From NCBI RefSeq assembly GCF_026627425.1, contig NZ_JAPNLH010000011.1, positions 62,001 to 126,000 of the forward strand: a DNA stretch of 64,000 nucleotides, written 5' to 3'. Shown here in pieces: positions 1 through 8,105 of the stretch (position 1 is the stretch's first letter; the number at the start of each line of letters is the position of its first letter). Origin of the DNA: Arthrobacter endolithicus (GTDB lineage: Bacteria > Actinomycetota > Actinomycetes > Actinomycetales > Micrococcaceae). Below the pieces are notes generated by a model. That model was not told where the DNA came from, did not search any database, and saw only the letters and a program-made list of their open reading frames with translations. The position numbers and the translations under genes were made by a program.

Positions 1-1
1 G

Positions 2-871
2 GGTAGTGGGTTTGAGTGGCGCGCTTACTACCCGAGCCGCCTGCTTCGCCTTTATTTGCCGGTTTACGCGGCTCTTGGGCTGGCGGTTCTTGCGGCGGTC
101 TTGTTGCCGCGGGAGATGACGCCTGCGGATAGCGCTTGGATGCGTATCCATGATGAGCCGCTGGGCGCGGGCCGTGTGCTGCTTGATTCGCTGCTTGTTG
201 GCGGGACGTCTAATCTACTCACTCCGCTGTGGTCGCTCCAGTGGGAGGTTATTTTCTCACTGTTGTTGCCGGTCTACTTATGGGTCGCTGTCCGGTTTTC
301 ACGGTACTGGATGCTTCTTGGTGCCGGATCTTTGGCGCTCTCGTTTACTGGAGTCGCCTTGCATGTTGATGCTTTCCGCTTCTTGCCGATGTTTATGCTA
401 GGTGCGTTGATAGCGGTGAAACTTCCCGACTTGCGCAACGGGTCGGCCAGAATTTCTACTCAGTTGTGGTGGGCGTTCCTTACCGGCGCTATTGTCTTAC
501 TCACGGCCCGTTGGACTTTGGGTGAAGTGCCCGCCGGTCTAATGTTTCTGCCGGCAATCCTAGGGGCCATTGGGATTGTGGTGACCGCCGCGAGCTGGCC
601 GGATGCCGCAAGAATCCTTGAACGTCCTGCCGTCCTAATTCTTGGCCGCATATCATTCAGTCTCTACCTGATACACGAACCGGTTGTTCTGGCCGTCGCG
701 CAACTATTGCCGCATGAGATGCTGGCCTGGACGCCGGTTCTGGCCGTGCCTGTATCCGTTGCGGTCGCGCATCTATTCTTCCGACTCATCGAAGCGCCAT
801 CTCACAAGCTTTCCCAGATGGTCAGGAACCGTCTGCGCCAGCAGCGGAGGAATTCGCAGCTGGCGCTATAG
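2..871 (+). CDS. Acyltransferase 3 family membrane protein, C-terminal part (5' end outside window)
   Basis: The frame is open from base 2, so the gene starts upstream of the window and 289 C-terminal residues are visible. The first residues (FEWRAYYPSRLLRLYLPVYA) look like the Arg-rich loop entering a membrane helix that is typical of acyltransferase-3 proteins such as OafA. About seven hydrophobic segments follow, and the protein ends in a short Arg-rich cytoplasmic tail. Members of the family O-acylate extracellular or membrane-lipid-linked sugars. The neighbouring sortase and polysaccharide genes suggest a surface glycan as substrate; that part is inference. The catalytic N-terminal histidine region is not in view. 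The TTG at 56 is not the real start. Confidence 0.8.
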   Translation, partial: GSGFEWRAYYPSRLLRLYLPVYAALGLAVLAAVLLPREMTPADSAWMRIHDEPLGAGRVLLDSLLVGGTSNLLTPLWSLQWEVIFSLLLPVYLWVAVRFSRYWMLLGAGSLALSFTGVALHVDAFRFLPMFMLGALIAVKLPDLRNGSARISTQLWWAFLTGAIVLLTARWTLGEVPAGLMFLPAILGAIGIVVTAASWPDAARILERPAVLILGRISFSLYLIHEPVVLAVAQLLPHEMLAWTPVLAVPVSVAVAHLFFRLIEAPSHKLSQMVRNRLRQQRRNSQLAL

Positions 872-881
872 GCTGACCCAT

Positions 882-1128
882 TTACGTTGCTGCTACAGAA
901 GCGGCAGTGTTCGGGTCAATCGGGGAGCGGTTTTCCTCAGTGAGGCCGTAGTACCCGGACCCATAGGTTCCCCGCTATCGGATCACGGCTGCGGAGTTGT
1001 TCTTGATCCAGTTGTGCGAGGTATTGTAGCCGCCGATGTCGTCCAGAATGGACTGCACAAACCCGGTGATGCGGTTGTTCTGGACACGGTGAAAGTACGA
1101 CGGCGGTAGGTGCCAAAGCGACCGGCGT
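882..1128 (-). pseudogene. Decayed fragment of a right-handed beta-helix (PbH1-type) protein
   Basis: On the minus strand one frame reads FHRVQNNRITGFVQSILDD followed by IGGYNTSHNWIKNNSAAVIR, the N-x-I/x-N spacing of parallel beta-helix coils. It then meets a TAG and continues in the same frame as RGTYGSGYYGLTEENRSP to a TAA at 882-884. Upstream, at about 1128, the frame is closed by a stop, and fragments in other frames may be older frameshifted coding sequence. Beta-helix proteins often act on polysaccharides, which would suit the surface-glycan surroundings. No start codon or complete domain remains. The assignment rests on repeat style only. Confidence 0.45.
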
Positions 1129-1348
1129 TAGCAGGCGGAGGAGCCGGGGGGACTGACGATTCTGCCGAAGGGCTCCAGAATACATGGTCCAAGGCTACCG
1201 TTCGGTAGGACCTCGACCCCAATTGCGGAACGCCAGAGTCTTGAAACCCCGCCCGGTAGCCGCTACCCCAAAGGAGCCGTCGGCGCTCCAATGCGCGCTA
1301 TCTTCCCGCGGAGTATTTCCGCGCATCATTGCATGACAGAATGGTTCG

Positions 1349-1900
1349 GTGACCCAGGGAAGCAGGAGTGTGAGCCGCGCCAACTCGGACAGCCGACTTC
1401 GGACGCGGGCAGTCGGCGCGGTCGTTGTGCTAGTTACGGCACTATTCGCCTCTGGGTGCGGCGTCGGAGGCGACGTGGTCCAGACGCAAGTCCCGCCTTC
1501 TGCAGCTTCGCCGTCACTCGCTCCTGCGGCGACCGTCCCAGCCATTGCGGTACCCCTCCCTGGTGCTGCAGGCACCAACGCACCTTCCACAAGTCCAGAT
1601 ACCGACGCTGCTTCTGCGATGCAACTGTCAGTAGAGAAGGCTTTAACAAAGCTGTCCGAGGTCTCTCCGCAGCCGGAAAGCGGGCAAGTGCAGGCCGCTC
1701 TTACTGGGGTAGGAATCTTGCCGGCGATGACAGAGGTCTCGGCGAGTCGAACGCCGACTGGTCTCAAAGCGGACGGGGTTGAAGCTGGCGTGCTCAGCGG
1801 TACGCAATGTGTCATGGCGAAAATTCGTGACGGCCAAGTCTCCGTCGCCGTCCTGCCGGTACTTCCCAGCGGCAAGTGCTTCGTCGGCAGCGCCCGCTAG
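1349..1900 (+). CDS. Putative lipoprotein of unknown function
   Basis: A 183-residue protein with a basic N-terminus, a hydrophobic core and a lipobox LFASGC (Cys about residue 37), so it should be exported and lipid-anchored. After the Cys comes a Pro/Ala/Ser/Thr-rich linker to about residue 95, then a mixed C-terminal region with two cysteines (TQCVMAKIR and GKCFVGSAR) that could form a disulfide. GTG at 1370 is another possible start, but AGGAG at 1364-1368 is too close to it, so the longer form is listed. It lies 49 bases before the sortase gene and may be co-transcribed. I do not recognise the family. Confidence 0.65.
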   Translation: MTQGSRSVSRANSDSRLRTRAVGAVVVLVTALFASGCGVGGDVVQTQVPPSAASPSLAPAATVPAIAVPLPGAAGTNAPSTSPDTDAASAMQLSVEKALTKLSEVSPQPESGQVQAALTGVGILPAMTEVSASRTPTGLKADGVEAGVLSGTQCVMAKIRDGQVSVAVLPVLPSGKCFVGSAR

Positions 1901-1949
1901 TCCTTAACGAGCTGTCCCTTCAGCCGTCGCTATTTAGTCAGGAGAGCCC

Positions 1950-2750
1950 ATGCCTCAGATGCTTCTATCCCGGAGCGCTGTTACTGGCAGCAGGCGCAAG
2001 GCCTCGCCACCGCGAACCCGTACTTCGGCTGTGCAGGTTATCGGCGAACTGATCCTGACCTTCGGTCTAATTGCCCTGCTTTTTGTTGGTTGGGAGTTGT
2101 GGTGGACCAATTTGACGGCGGGAGCGTCGCAGAGCGCGGCGGTTGAACAATTTGCCCGCCAGGCCCCGGTACCAACGCCGGTCAATCCCTCGGTCCCGCC
2201 GCTGAAGGTGGGCGCCCCGGATTACGGCACTCCTCCGGCCTTGCAGGAGCCAGCACACGGTAAGACTTTTGGCATCATTTACATTCCGCGATTCGGCGAC
2301 AACTACAGCCGGCCCTTGGCAGAGGGCACCAGCACTGACGTCTTGGACACCCTTGGATTAGGACATTATGGGAATACTGCCATGCCGGGGGAAGCTGGTA
2401 ATTTTGCCGTCGCCGGGCATCGACAGACGCACGGCGCGGTCCTGGACAACATCCATACACTGGCACCTGGAGACAAGATCTACATTCAAACCAAGGATGC
2501 GTTTTACACGTACGCTTTCCGCAATGAAGAAATAGTTCTGCCGTCCCGGACGGACGTGTTGCTGCCGGTACCAACCCAGCCGGGGGTCCAGCCGAAAGAG
2601 AGCTTGTTGACCATGACTAGTTGCAATCCGAGATTCGGCGCGCAGGAGCGGATAATTGCCTACTCCGTGCTGGAATCATGGCAGCCAATATCTGCGGGAG
2701 CACCGGCAGCGATTGCCGGGCAAGTGGCTGCTCTGGCGGGGAGGGGCTGA
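1950..2750 (+). CDS. srtE: Class E sortase
   Basis: A 266-residue membrane-anchored transpeptidase. It has a basic cytoplasmic tail, one membrane helix at about residues 29-50, a Pro-rich linker and a sortase barrel opening with FGIIYIPRFG. The catalytic triad is visible: His in AVAGHRQTHG (about 156), Cys in LLTMTSCNPRFG (about 225) and Arg in FGAQERI (about 234). Class E sortases are known to prefer LAxTG over LPxTG. A protein ending in LAYTG plus membrane anchor is encoded convergently at 3033-3644, so it is the obvious local substrate (inference). A 58-residue membrane protein follows 2 bases after the stop. Confidence 0.92.
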   Translation: MPQMLLSRSAVTGSRRKASPPRTRTSAVQVIGELILTFGLIALLFVGWELWWTNLTAGASQSAAVEQFARQAPVPTPVNPSVPPLKVGAPDYGTPPALQEPAHGKTFGIIYIPRFGDNYSRPLAEGTSTDVLDTLGLGHYGNTAMPGEAGNFAVAGHRQTHGAVLDNIHTLAPGDKIYIQTKDAFYTYAFRNEEIVLPSRTDVLLPVPTQPGVQPKESLLTMTSCNPRFGAQERIIAYSVLESWQPISAGAPAAIAGQVAALAGRG

Positions 2751-2752
2751 GG

Positions 2753-2929
2753 GTGTACGCGTGGTTGTTCCGTCAGCTGCCCGGACCGCTCTGGTTGCGG
2801 GTCTTTAGCTCATTCCTGCTGCTGGCCGGGGTCTTGGCACTACTACTCCAGGTCGTCTTCCCGTGGTTGTCCGGGGTCACTCATTTGACGGACTCGACAA
2901 TCGGCAGCGAGACAGGAACTGGACAGTAA
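2753..2929 (+). CDS. Small one-helix membrane protein coupled to the sortase
   Basis: The GTG at 2753 lies 2 bases after the sortase stop, with a GGAGGGG ribosome site inside the sortase end. The 58-residue product starts MYAWLFRQLPGPLWLRV, has one hydrophobic helix (about residues 17-42) and ends in a short polar tail. Similar short proteins with the LPGPLWLRV-type opening occur next to class E sortases in other actinobacteria (recalled from gene neighbourhoods, not searched here). Its job is unknown. The tight spacing suggests translational coupling and a role with the sortase at the membrane. Confidence 0.75.
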   Translation: MYAWLFRQLPGPLWLRVFSSFLLLAGVLALLLQVVFPWLSGVTHLTDSTIGSETGTGQ

Positions 2930-2979
2930 GCGGCTTGCCGTGGGTTTTGCGATCACCGCGCCATCAGTGAGGCTGGTTA

Positions 2980-3021
2980 AACAGAGGTGCCCGGGGCCAT
3001 TTGGCCCCGGGCACCTCTGTT
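2980..3021. terminator. Perfect 20-bp hairpin between convergent genes
   Basis: Arms 2980-2999 and 3002-3021 are exact reverse complements separated by only two T residues. The hairpin sits between the end of the sortase operon (2929) and the end of the LAYTG protein gene (3033), so it probably stops transcription from both sides. There is no long U-run, as is usual in high-GC actinobacteria. Confidence 0.85.
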
Positions 3022-3032
3022 CGACTAGAGGG

Positions 3033-3644
3033 CTATGCAGCCACTTCGGTGCGGCTGCGGCGGCGGGAAACTACCACGGTGGCAGCACCCGCGGCGAGTG
3101 CACCGACACCAACGACCGACCAGATCAGCACGCCGCTGTCCATACCGGTGTAGGCCAAATCGGTGCCGTTGGCCGCGCCATTCACAGCGGAGGCCTTAGC
3201 CGCATCGGCTGAGGTGCCGACTGCAGTGACAACCTTTACGACCTGGCTGACAGTGACGCCCGACGTCCGACCCTTGGCAGTCAACGTGTAAGTGCCGGTC
3301 TGGTCCAGCGTGACATTGACGGCAAAGCTGCCATCCGCTGCTGCCGTGGCGGTCAGCGAAACGGGGGCGGCCTTGATGATCATCGGAACGGCCATCGACA
3401 TGCCCCCGACGGATCCAATGGCGCCACCGGCTACCGGGCTGGACATAGTGACCGTTACGTCAACGATTTCACCGGGCGTGAAGCCGGTGCCGCTGAAAAC
3501 GAAGGCCTGTCCAGGTGTAACGGTGCTCGCGGAGACCGTGGCACTGGGTGCTGAAGGATAGGTCGGAGCAGCCTGAGCGGCCATTGGTCCGGCAGAGAGA
3601 GTCAGGATGCCAGCAAGAGCTACTGCGGCAAGAGTTTTTTTCAA
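3033..3644 (-). CDS. LAYTG-anchored cell-wall surface protein
   Basis: A 203-residue exported protein. It has a signal peptide (MKKTLAAVALAGILTLSAG..AAQA, cleavage after about residue 26) and a Thr/Val-rich Ig-like beta domain with SASTVTPGQAFVFSGTGFTP and later GTYTLTAKG. A C-terminal sorting signal follows: LAYTG, a hydrophobic helix and the basic tail SRRRSRTEVAA. The LAxTG form matches class E sortase specificity, and srtE lies just across the convergent hairpin. The Ig-like segment resembles the beta-sandwich domains of many actinobacterial surface proteins. The function of the displayed domain is unknown. Confidence 0.88.
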   Translation of the reverse strand: MKKTLAAVALAGILTLSAGPMAAQAAPTYPSAPSATVSASTVTPGQAFVFSGTGFTPGEIVDVTVTMSSPVAGGAIGSVGGMSMAVPMIIKAAPVSLTATAAADGSFAVNVTLDQTGTYTLTAKGRTSGVTVSQVVKVVTAVGTSADAAKASAVNGAANGTDLAYTGMDSGVLIWSVVGVGALAAGAATVVVSRRRSRTEVAA

Positions 3645-3813
3645 AGCTATTTCCCCGGTTCTATAAGTGATGTCGTCGCTAGTCCCCCCAGTGAGACCGC
3701 GATCTATAAGGACAGTATCAGGTGATTATGGTACTTTCCAACAGCTGTCCCCTTCTGTTACCAGAGTTTCATCCGTGAGACATGTTGGGCAGTGTTGTTC
3801 GCGGAAATTTGCG

Positions 3814-5715
3814 TCACTGGCAATTGGCGGCCTTCTCATCGGGCAGCACCACGTCGCTAAGTTTTTCGATGGTCGGCGTGACCTCCAGCTGAGCGTGATC
3901 CGTCTGCACCACCTTGGAGAAGTCGACCTCAATGGTCTTGGACTCACCCGGGGCCAGCTGCACCCGGACCACCGCGACTGGCCGCTCGGCGTGGCTGAAC
4001 GACCCCAGACCCGCCGCTTGGCCGTCGATTCTGGCGGCCTGGGTCCGGGCCAGAGCCGGCCCGTAGGTGACCACATCGGTAGCAACACTGCCCAGTTCAA
4101 CTCCGTAGAAGCCGTCGCCCGTCACATACTTCGGCAGGGACGTGGCCGCATCCAGCGGCGCTGTATTGGTCATCTTGATCCGCGCTGTGTACTGCGCATA
4201 CCCGTTCGCGGAGCAGCGCTGTACCAGCTGCACTGTGCGCTTGACGTAGTAATCCATCTTGGCGCCCGTGCCGTCGTTGAAGTAGACACCGAAGCCAGCC
4301 GCCGGAACGCTGGGGCCGGAAACTGCTCCGCTGATGGTCTGTCCGTCGATCAACTGCTGCTCATCGCTCGAAGCAGACCACAGCAGCACGCGTCCCTCGG
4401 TCACCGAGGTGGCGAGAACTTTCGCAAGGTCCTCGGCGGAACCGTTGCCTGCCGAGAAGGCGTCAAAGACCTGCTTGGCCACGATGGAAAAGTAAACGTC
4501 CTGCTGGGCAGGATCGGCTATTTTCGCGTACACATCGGACAACATTGTTTTGACGAGGTTCTCGCTGGTGATGCGGGAGGGCAGGCCGGAGACGCCAACC
4601 TTGGCAGGCAACTCCGCGGCCACGTCCACTGGACCCGTCACCGAGAGGACCTGTGACAGGGCGACTGGATCAACCGAGATCACACCGTCAATTTCCTGCC
4701 CCGGAAAACGCTGCTCCCACATGGCCTTCGCCGCCTTGGCGGACGTCGGGAAATCCGGCGTTAGATTAACATCCTGGATGAACGAGCCGAGCCGGTTCGT
4801 GTAGATGCTCTCCTGGGCCGGATCCACGGCGATGGGAGGCTCGAATGCACCCAGTGTGGAGGCCGAACCCTGCCCTGCCAGTTCGATCTTGCCGTGATCA
4901 GCCCGAATAATGGCCAGCGCGCCGGGGATCCCGCCGGTGGCCCTGATCTCCGCGCTGTTCTGAATGAGTAATAGGTAATTCCGCGGGCCGTCTGCCCCCA
5001 TCATGGGCGGAATCAACGTGGCGGCGCTCGAAGCAACATTTAGAGCCTTGCGGACCTCGTCAAGCTGCGTCTTGGCACCGGCCAAGGGCCCGGATAGCTG
5101 GGGGAGCAGGGCCGTGCCATCGATGCTGGCCAAACGGTCGTAGGAGAGCTGGACAGTGTTGGCGGCAGAAACGACGCTGGGAGCGGCTTTCTTCAGCGGC
5201 TCCAGGCTGACGGCGCCGTTCACAGGTGTCAGGGACTTCCGGTCCAGGGAGGCGAAGGCGTCCACCATGGGAGCGCCGGCCAGCCGAATGACGTCATCCG
5301 CCGTAACAGCCACCTCGGAAGCGGCGGAAAAGTTTGCCCCTAGCCAGGGGAGCCCGCTAGCGGCCTTCCAGAGCGGGTCGGTACCGGCCGCCCGGGCCGC
5401 GGCAGTATGGGTTTCGAGCTCCCCGATGGTTGCTGCTGCGGCCGTTTGATCCTGGTTCATGAGTTCCGTCTTCAACTGCGGCAGCAGCTGGGCCGTGGCT
5501 TGAAGATTGTCCTTGAGCTGACCCGCCCGGAAACCCAGCCACGCGCCAGCGCCACCGACCACCACGACAAGGACGACGACGACGATGCCTACTCGCAGCT
5601 GCTTCTTGCGGCGGCGCCGCCGCTGGCCAGCAGCCGGCCGCGTCCCATGTCTGCTGGGACCAGTTTCCTCCGGGGACGATTCTGATTGGCCGTCCAGCAC
5701 CGGTGAATCCGCCAC
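3814..5715 (-). CDS. DUF4012 domain-containing membrane protein
   Basis: A 633-residue protein with a charged cytoplasmic tail containing RRRRRKK, one membrane helix (about residues 43-65) and a large extracytoplasmic region typical of DUF4012, with RNYLLLIQNSAEIRATGG and IDGVISVDPVALSQVL. Actinobacterial DUF4012 genes usually sit in polysaccharide loci, as here beside a sugar transferase; their biochemical role is not established. I chose the GTG at 5715 because GGAAGG lies 7 bases upstream. A GTG 21 bases earlier (5736) is also possible. The last residues are ..KAANCQ. Confidence 0.85.
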   Translation of the reverse strand: MADSPVLDGQSESSPEETGPSRHGTRPAAGQRRRRRKKQLRVGIVVVVLVVVVGGAGAWLGFRAGQLKDNLQATAQLLPQLKTELMNQDQTAAAATIGELETHTAAARAAGTDPLWKAASGLPWLGANFSAASEVAVTADDVIRLAGAPMVDAFASLDRKSLTPVNGAVSLEPLKKAAPSVVSAANTVQLSYDRLASIDGTALLPQLSGPLAGAKTQLDEVRKALNVASSAATLIPPMMGADGPRNYLLLIQNSAEIRATGGIPGALAIIRADHGKIELAGQGSASTLGAFEPPIAVDPAQESIYTNRLGSFIQDVNLTPDFPTSAKAAKAMWEQRFPGQEIDGVISVDPVALSQVLSVTGPVDVAAELPAKVGVSGLPSRITSENLVKTMLSDVYAKIADPAQQDVYFSIVAKQVFDAFSAGNGSAEDLAKVLATSVTEGRVLLWSASSDEQQLIDGQTISGAVSGPSVPAAGFGVYFNDGTGAKMDYYVKRTVQLVQRCSANGYAQYTARIKMTNTAPLDAATSLPKYVTGDGFYGVELGSVATDVVTYGPALARTQAARIDGQAAGLGSFSHAERPVAVVRVQLAPGESKTIEVDFSKVVQTDHAQLEVTPTIEKLSDVVLPDEKAANCQ

Positions 5716-5879
5716 GTTACAGCCTTCCCACGCCACAGTAAGTCCAGCCGGCGGCGTGCACGGCGCCGAGGTGTTCGCATTCGATAACTGAGACGGGCAT
5801 GCGTGAGACCTTTCAGGGCTTACTTCGAGAGTTTATGGGCCTTGGGCCGCGAAAATCGGCTGGGCTGTAGCTCGAGGGT

Positions 5880-7319
5880 TCACACAGCGCCGGTGCCGGC
5901 GAATACGGCCTTGAAGGTCTTGAAGAGAATGACCAGATCAGACATCAGAGACCAATTCTCCACATAGTACAGGTCAAGCCGGATGCTTTCTTCCCAAGTG
6001 AGGTTGGACCGTCCGCTGACTTGCCAGAGGCCACTCATACCTGGTTGAACATAGAGCCGGCGGCGGGCGTCATCATCGTAGAGGGCCACCTCGCCATCGC
6101 GTTGGGGCCGCGGACCCACAAGACTCATACTTCCTGTGAGCACATTTATCAACTGTGGAAGCTCATCCAGCGAGTATTTGCGCAGAACGCGGCCAAGGGG
6201 CGTTATCCGTGGATCGTTTTCGACCTTGAACAAGGGCTTGGCTGCTGAACCTTGTGCCAGAAGGAGACCGCTGAGCTGAAGGTCAGCGTCCATAACCATA
6301 GACCGGAATTTGACCATATGGAAAGTGGTGGCTCGAAGGCCTACGCGCTCCTGTGTATAAAAAATTGGTCCGGGACTCGACATTTTGGTCAGCACAGCCA
6401 CTACGGCAAATGCTGGTGACGCGAGGAGTAAGAGGAATCCGGCTCCCGTTATGTCGAAGGCGCGCTTGGCAACCTTTTTTCCGCCGGTAAGTTTCGGCGT
6501 GGACACATGTATTAGTGGGAGCCCGGCTACCGGCTGCGTATGGATCCGGGGTCCGGCAATGTCGGTGAGTGCCGGAGCCAGAATCATGGATACGTTCAGC
6601 GCCGCGAGTTCCCAGCCCAACCGTCTCAAATCCAAGGGGCTTAGGTTTACGCCAGCAGAGATAGCGACTGCGTCGACGCCAGTTCTTCTGATGGCCGCGA
6701 CTATGGACGTAACTGTAGCTTCGTGGCCAGCTAGAGGAATGTCGAGGCCACCAGGCAGTTGCACAGTTTCCGAGGGTCCGGGCAGATACGCGGCAACGGG
6801 AGAATACCCGGCAGAAGGCCTGCTATTCAGCGAACGGGCCAAATGTTCGGCCGCGTATGGACCCCCTATCACCAGGACCTTCGAGCTGCTGGCACCCCTG
6901 CCTCGCTCCAGGCTGAGATGCTGACGAATGAACCAGCGGCAGAGCAGGAGACCTCCAAGTCCAGCAGGCAGGGCAAGACCCACGAATCCCCGTGCAGTAT
7001 CAACCTTGAAAGTGTAGGAAAAAACAGCAATAAGACCGAAGAGCCACAACGAAGCCGATGCAATTCGTTTGTATTCATCCGATCCCGAGCCAAGAATCGT
7101 TGGGTTTCGGCTACCCCAAGCACCCAGCATTACCCACCACACCACGGCCAGCGCTATGGCGAAGACCGCATAGTTCCAGGTGGTGTCCTTCGTGGCGAAC
7201 CCGTCACCGATACCGAAGCGGATCAGGAATGCACCCATTACAGCCCAAACGGCTACACATGCATCAACGATTGTGAGGCGCCGAGTATATTTTCGTCGCC
7301 AGTCCAGCTTTTCCCCCAC
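5880..7319 (-). CDS. Exopolysaccharide polyprenyl-phosphate glycosyl-1-phosphate transferase (WcaJ/CpsE type)
   Basis: A 479-residue initiating sugar transferase. It has four or five N-terminal membrane helices, a central nucleotide-binding-like region ([20 protein letters not shown]), a re-entrant helix after [10 protein letters not shown] (about residue 285) and the catalytic domain. The catalytic domain shows [35 protein letters not shown] and [16 protein letters not shown], all diagnostic of the bacterial sugar transferase family. These enzymes load a sugar-1-phosphate from a UDP-sugar onto undecaprenyl phosphate to start a repeat unit. The phosphatase and tyrosine kinase lie immediately upstream on the same strand, so this is one polysaccharide cluster. 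Confidence 0.92.
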   Translation of the reverse strand: MGEKLDWRRKYTRRLTIVDACVAVWAVMGAFLIRFGIGDGFATKDTTWNYAVFAIALAVVWWVMLGAWGSRNPTILGSGSDEYKRIASASLWLFGLIAVFSYTFKVDTARGFVGLALPAGLGGLLLCRWFIRQHLSLERGRGASSSKVLVIGGPYAAEHLARSLNSRPSAGYSPVAAYLPGPSETVQLPGGLDIPLAGHEATVTSIVAAIRRTGVDAVAISAGVNLSPLDLRRLGWELAALNVSMILAPALTDIAGPRIHTQPVAGLPLIHVSTPKLTGGKKVAKRAFDITGAGFLLLLASPAFAVVAVLTKMSSPGPIFYTQERVGLRATTFHMVKFRSMVMDADLQLSGLLLAQGSAAKPLFKVENDPRITPLGRVLRKYSLDELPQLINVLTGSMSLVGPRPQRDGEVALYDDDARRRLYVQPGMSGLWQVSGRSNLTWEESIRLDLYYVENWSLMSDLVILFKTFKAVFAGTGAV

Positions 7320-7369
7320 TACTTACCCTTCTATTCGTAGGCGGGCCCAGTTGCCCCACTTGTACAGAT

Positions 7370-8098
7370 TTATAATTCAAATCTCCCGCCACCGCTGTAC
7401 GCAATGATGCTGTCAATGGCCGGTAGCAACTGGTCGGCCATCCGCTGCCAAGCCGCTTCGTTCTTTCGGTACGGATCCACGACGTCGCTGTCACCGGTAT
7501 TCTTCGAAACGAGCTTTGCCCTTACTGCGGTGGCATGTTCCGCGGCCCGGCGAAGCCGGTCCAAAGCGTTGCCCTCTGGCAGGCCGGCGGACGGCGGCGG
7601 CACGTGGCTTCCGCTGCCAGATTCAAAGTTCCGCAGAACGTCGGGCGCACTTTGACCGGAGAGGACTGCCCGTGCTGCCCGCCGTAGTTCTGGGGTCATG
7701 CCTTGGAAAGGCGTCGGCTGTCTCTGTGGAGAATGAAGCTCGGCAGTAATCCTGGAGAACTCACGAATCGTAAAGGTTCTACGCAACATGGCCGGGTCGA
7801 TGTCCAGGACCAGCCCGCGATGGTGAACTGCCATGGTCAGTACCAGATCCACCCCCGCCAAAGTGGCCGGTGTCAGCTGGCGGGCAGCAAACTCATCCGC
7901 ACGCCCACCCATTCGGCTTATTAGGGCAGCGGATTCAGGCTGCATTGGCTCTCCGACCAGAGCCCCCGTTCCGGCGCTGCGAACGGAGAAGGCTCCGGGT
8001 TGCAGCGCATCAAGTCCGGACTGTAACAGGCGTTCTGCTACCGGAGACCTGCAGATATTGCCGGTGCAAACGGTGAGGATGCGCAAGGGCTTGGACAC
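7370..8098 (-). CDS. Low-molecular-weight protein-tyrosine phosphatase, enlarged
   Basis: A 242-residue phosphatase. The P-loop CTGNICRS near the N-terminus and the acid loop DVVDPYRKN near the C-terminus are those of the Wzb/PtpA family. Family members are usually about 150 residues; here roughly 80 extra residues (RQPTPFQGMTPELRRAARAV through the Pro/Gly-rich GSGSHVPPPSAG stretch) lie between the core and the acid loop. It should dephosphorylate the partner autokinase, whose gene ends 7 bases upstream of this start. Kinase/phosphatase cycling controls polysaccharide chain assembly in characterised systems. Confidence 0.88.
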   Translation of the reverse strand: MSKPLRILTVCTGNICRSPVAERLLQSGLDALQPGAFSVRSAGTGALVGEPMQPESAALISRMGGRADEFAARQLTPATLAGVDLVLTMAVHHRGLVLDIDPAMLRRTFTIREFSRITAELHSPQRQPTPFQGMTPELRRAARAVLSGQSAPDVLRNFESGSGSHVPPPSAGLPEGNALDRLRRAAEHATAVRAKLVSKNTGDSDVVDPYRKNEAAWQRMADQLLPAIDSIIAYSGGGRFEL

Positions 8099-8105
8099 AG
8101 CAGCA

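Noticed and set aside
1195-1875. 226-codon minus-strand frame opposite the lipoprotein
   Set aside because: A shadow of the plus-strand gene with Ser/Thr/Ala bias and no motif. Only its last part may touch the old beta-helix remnant.
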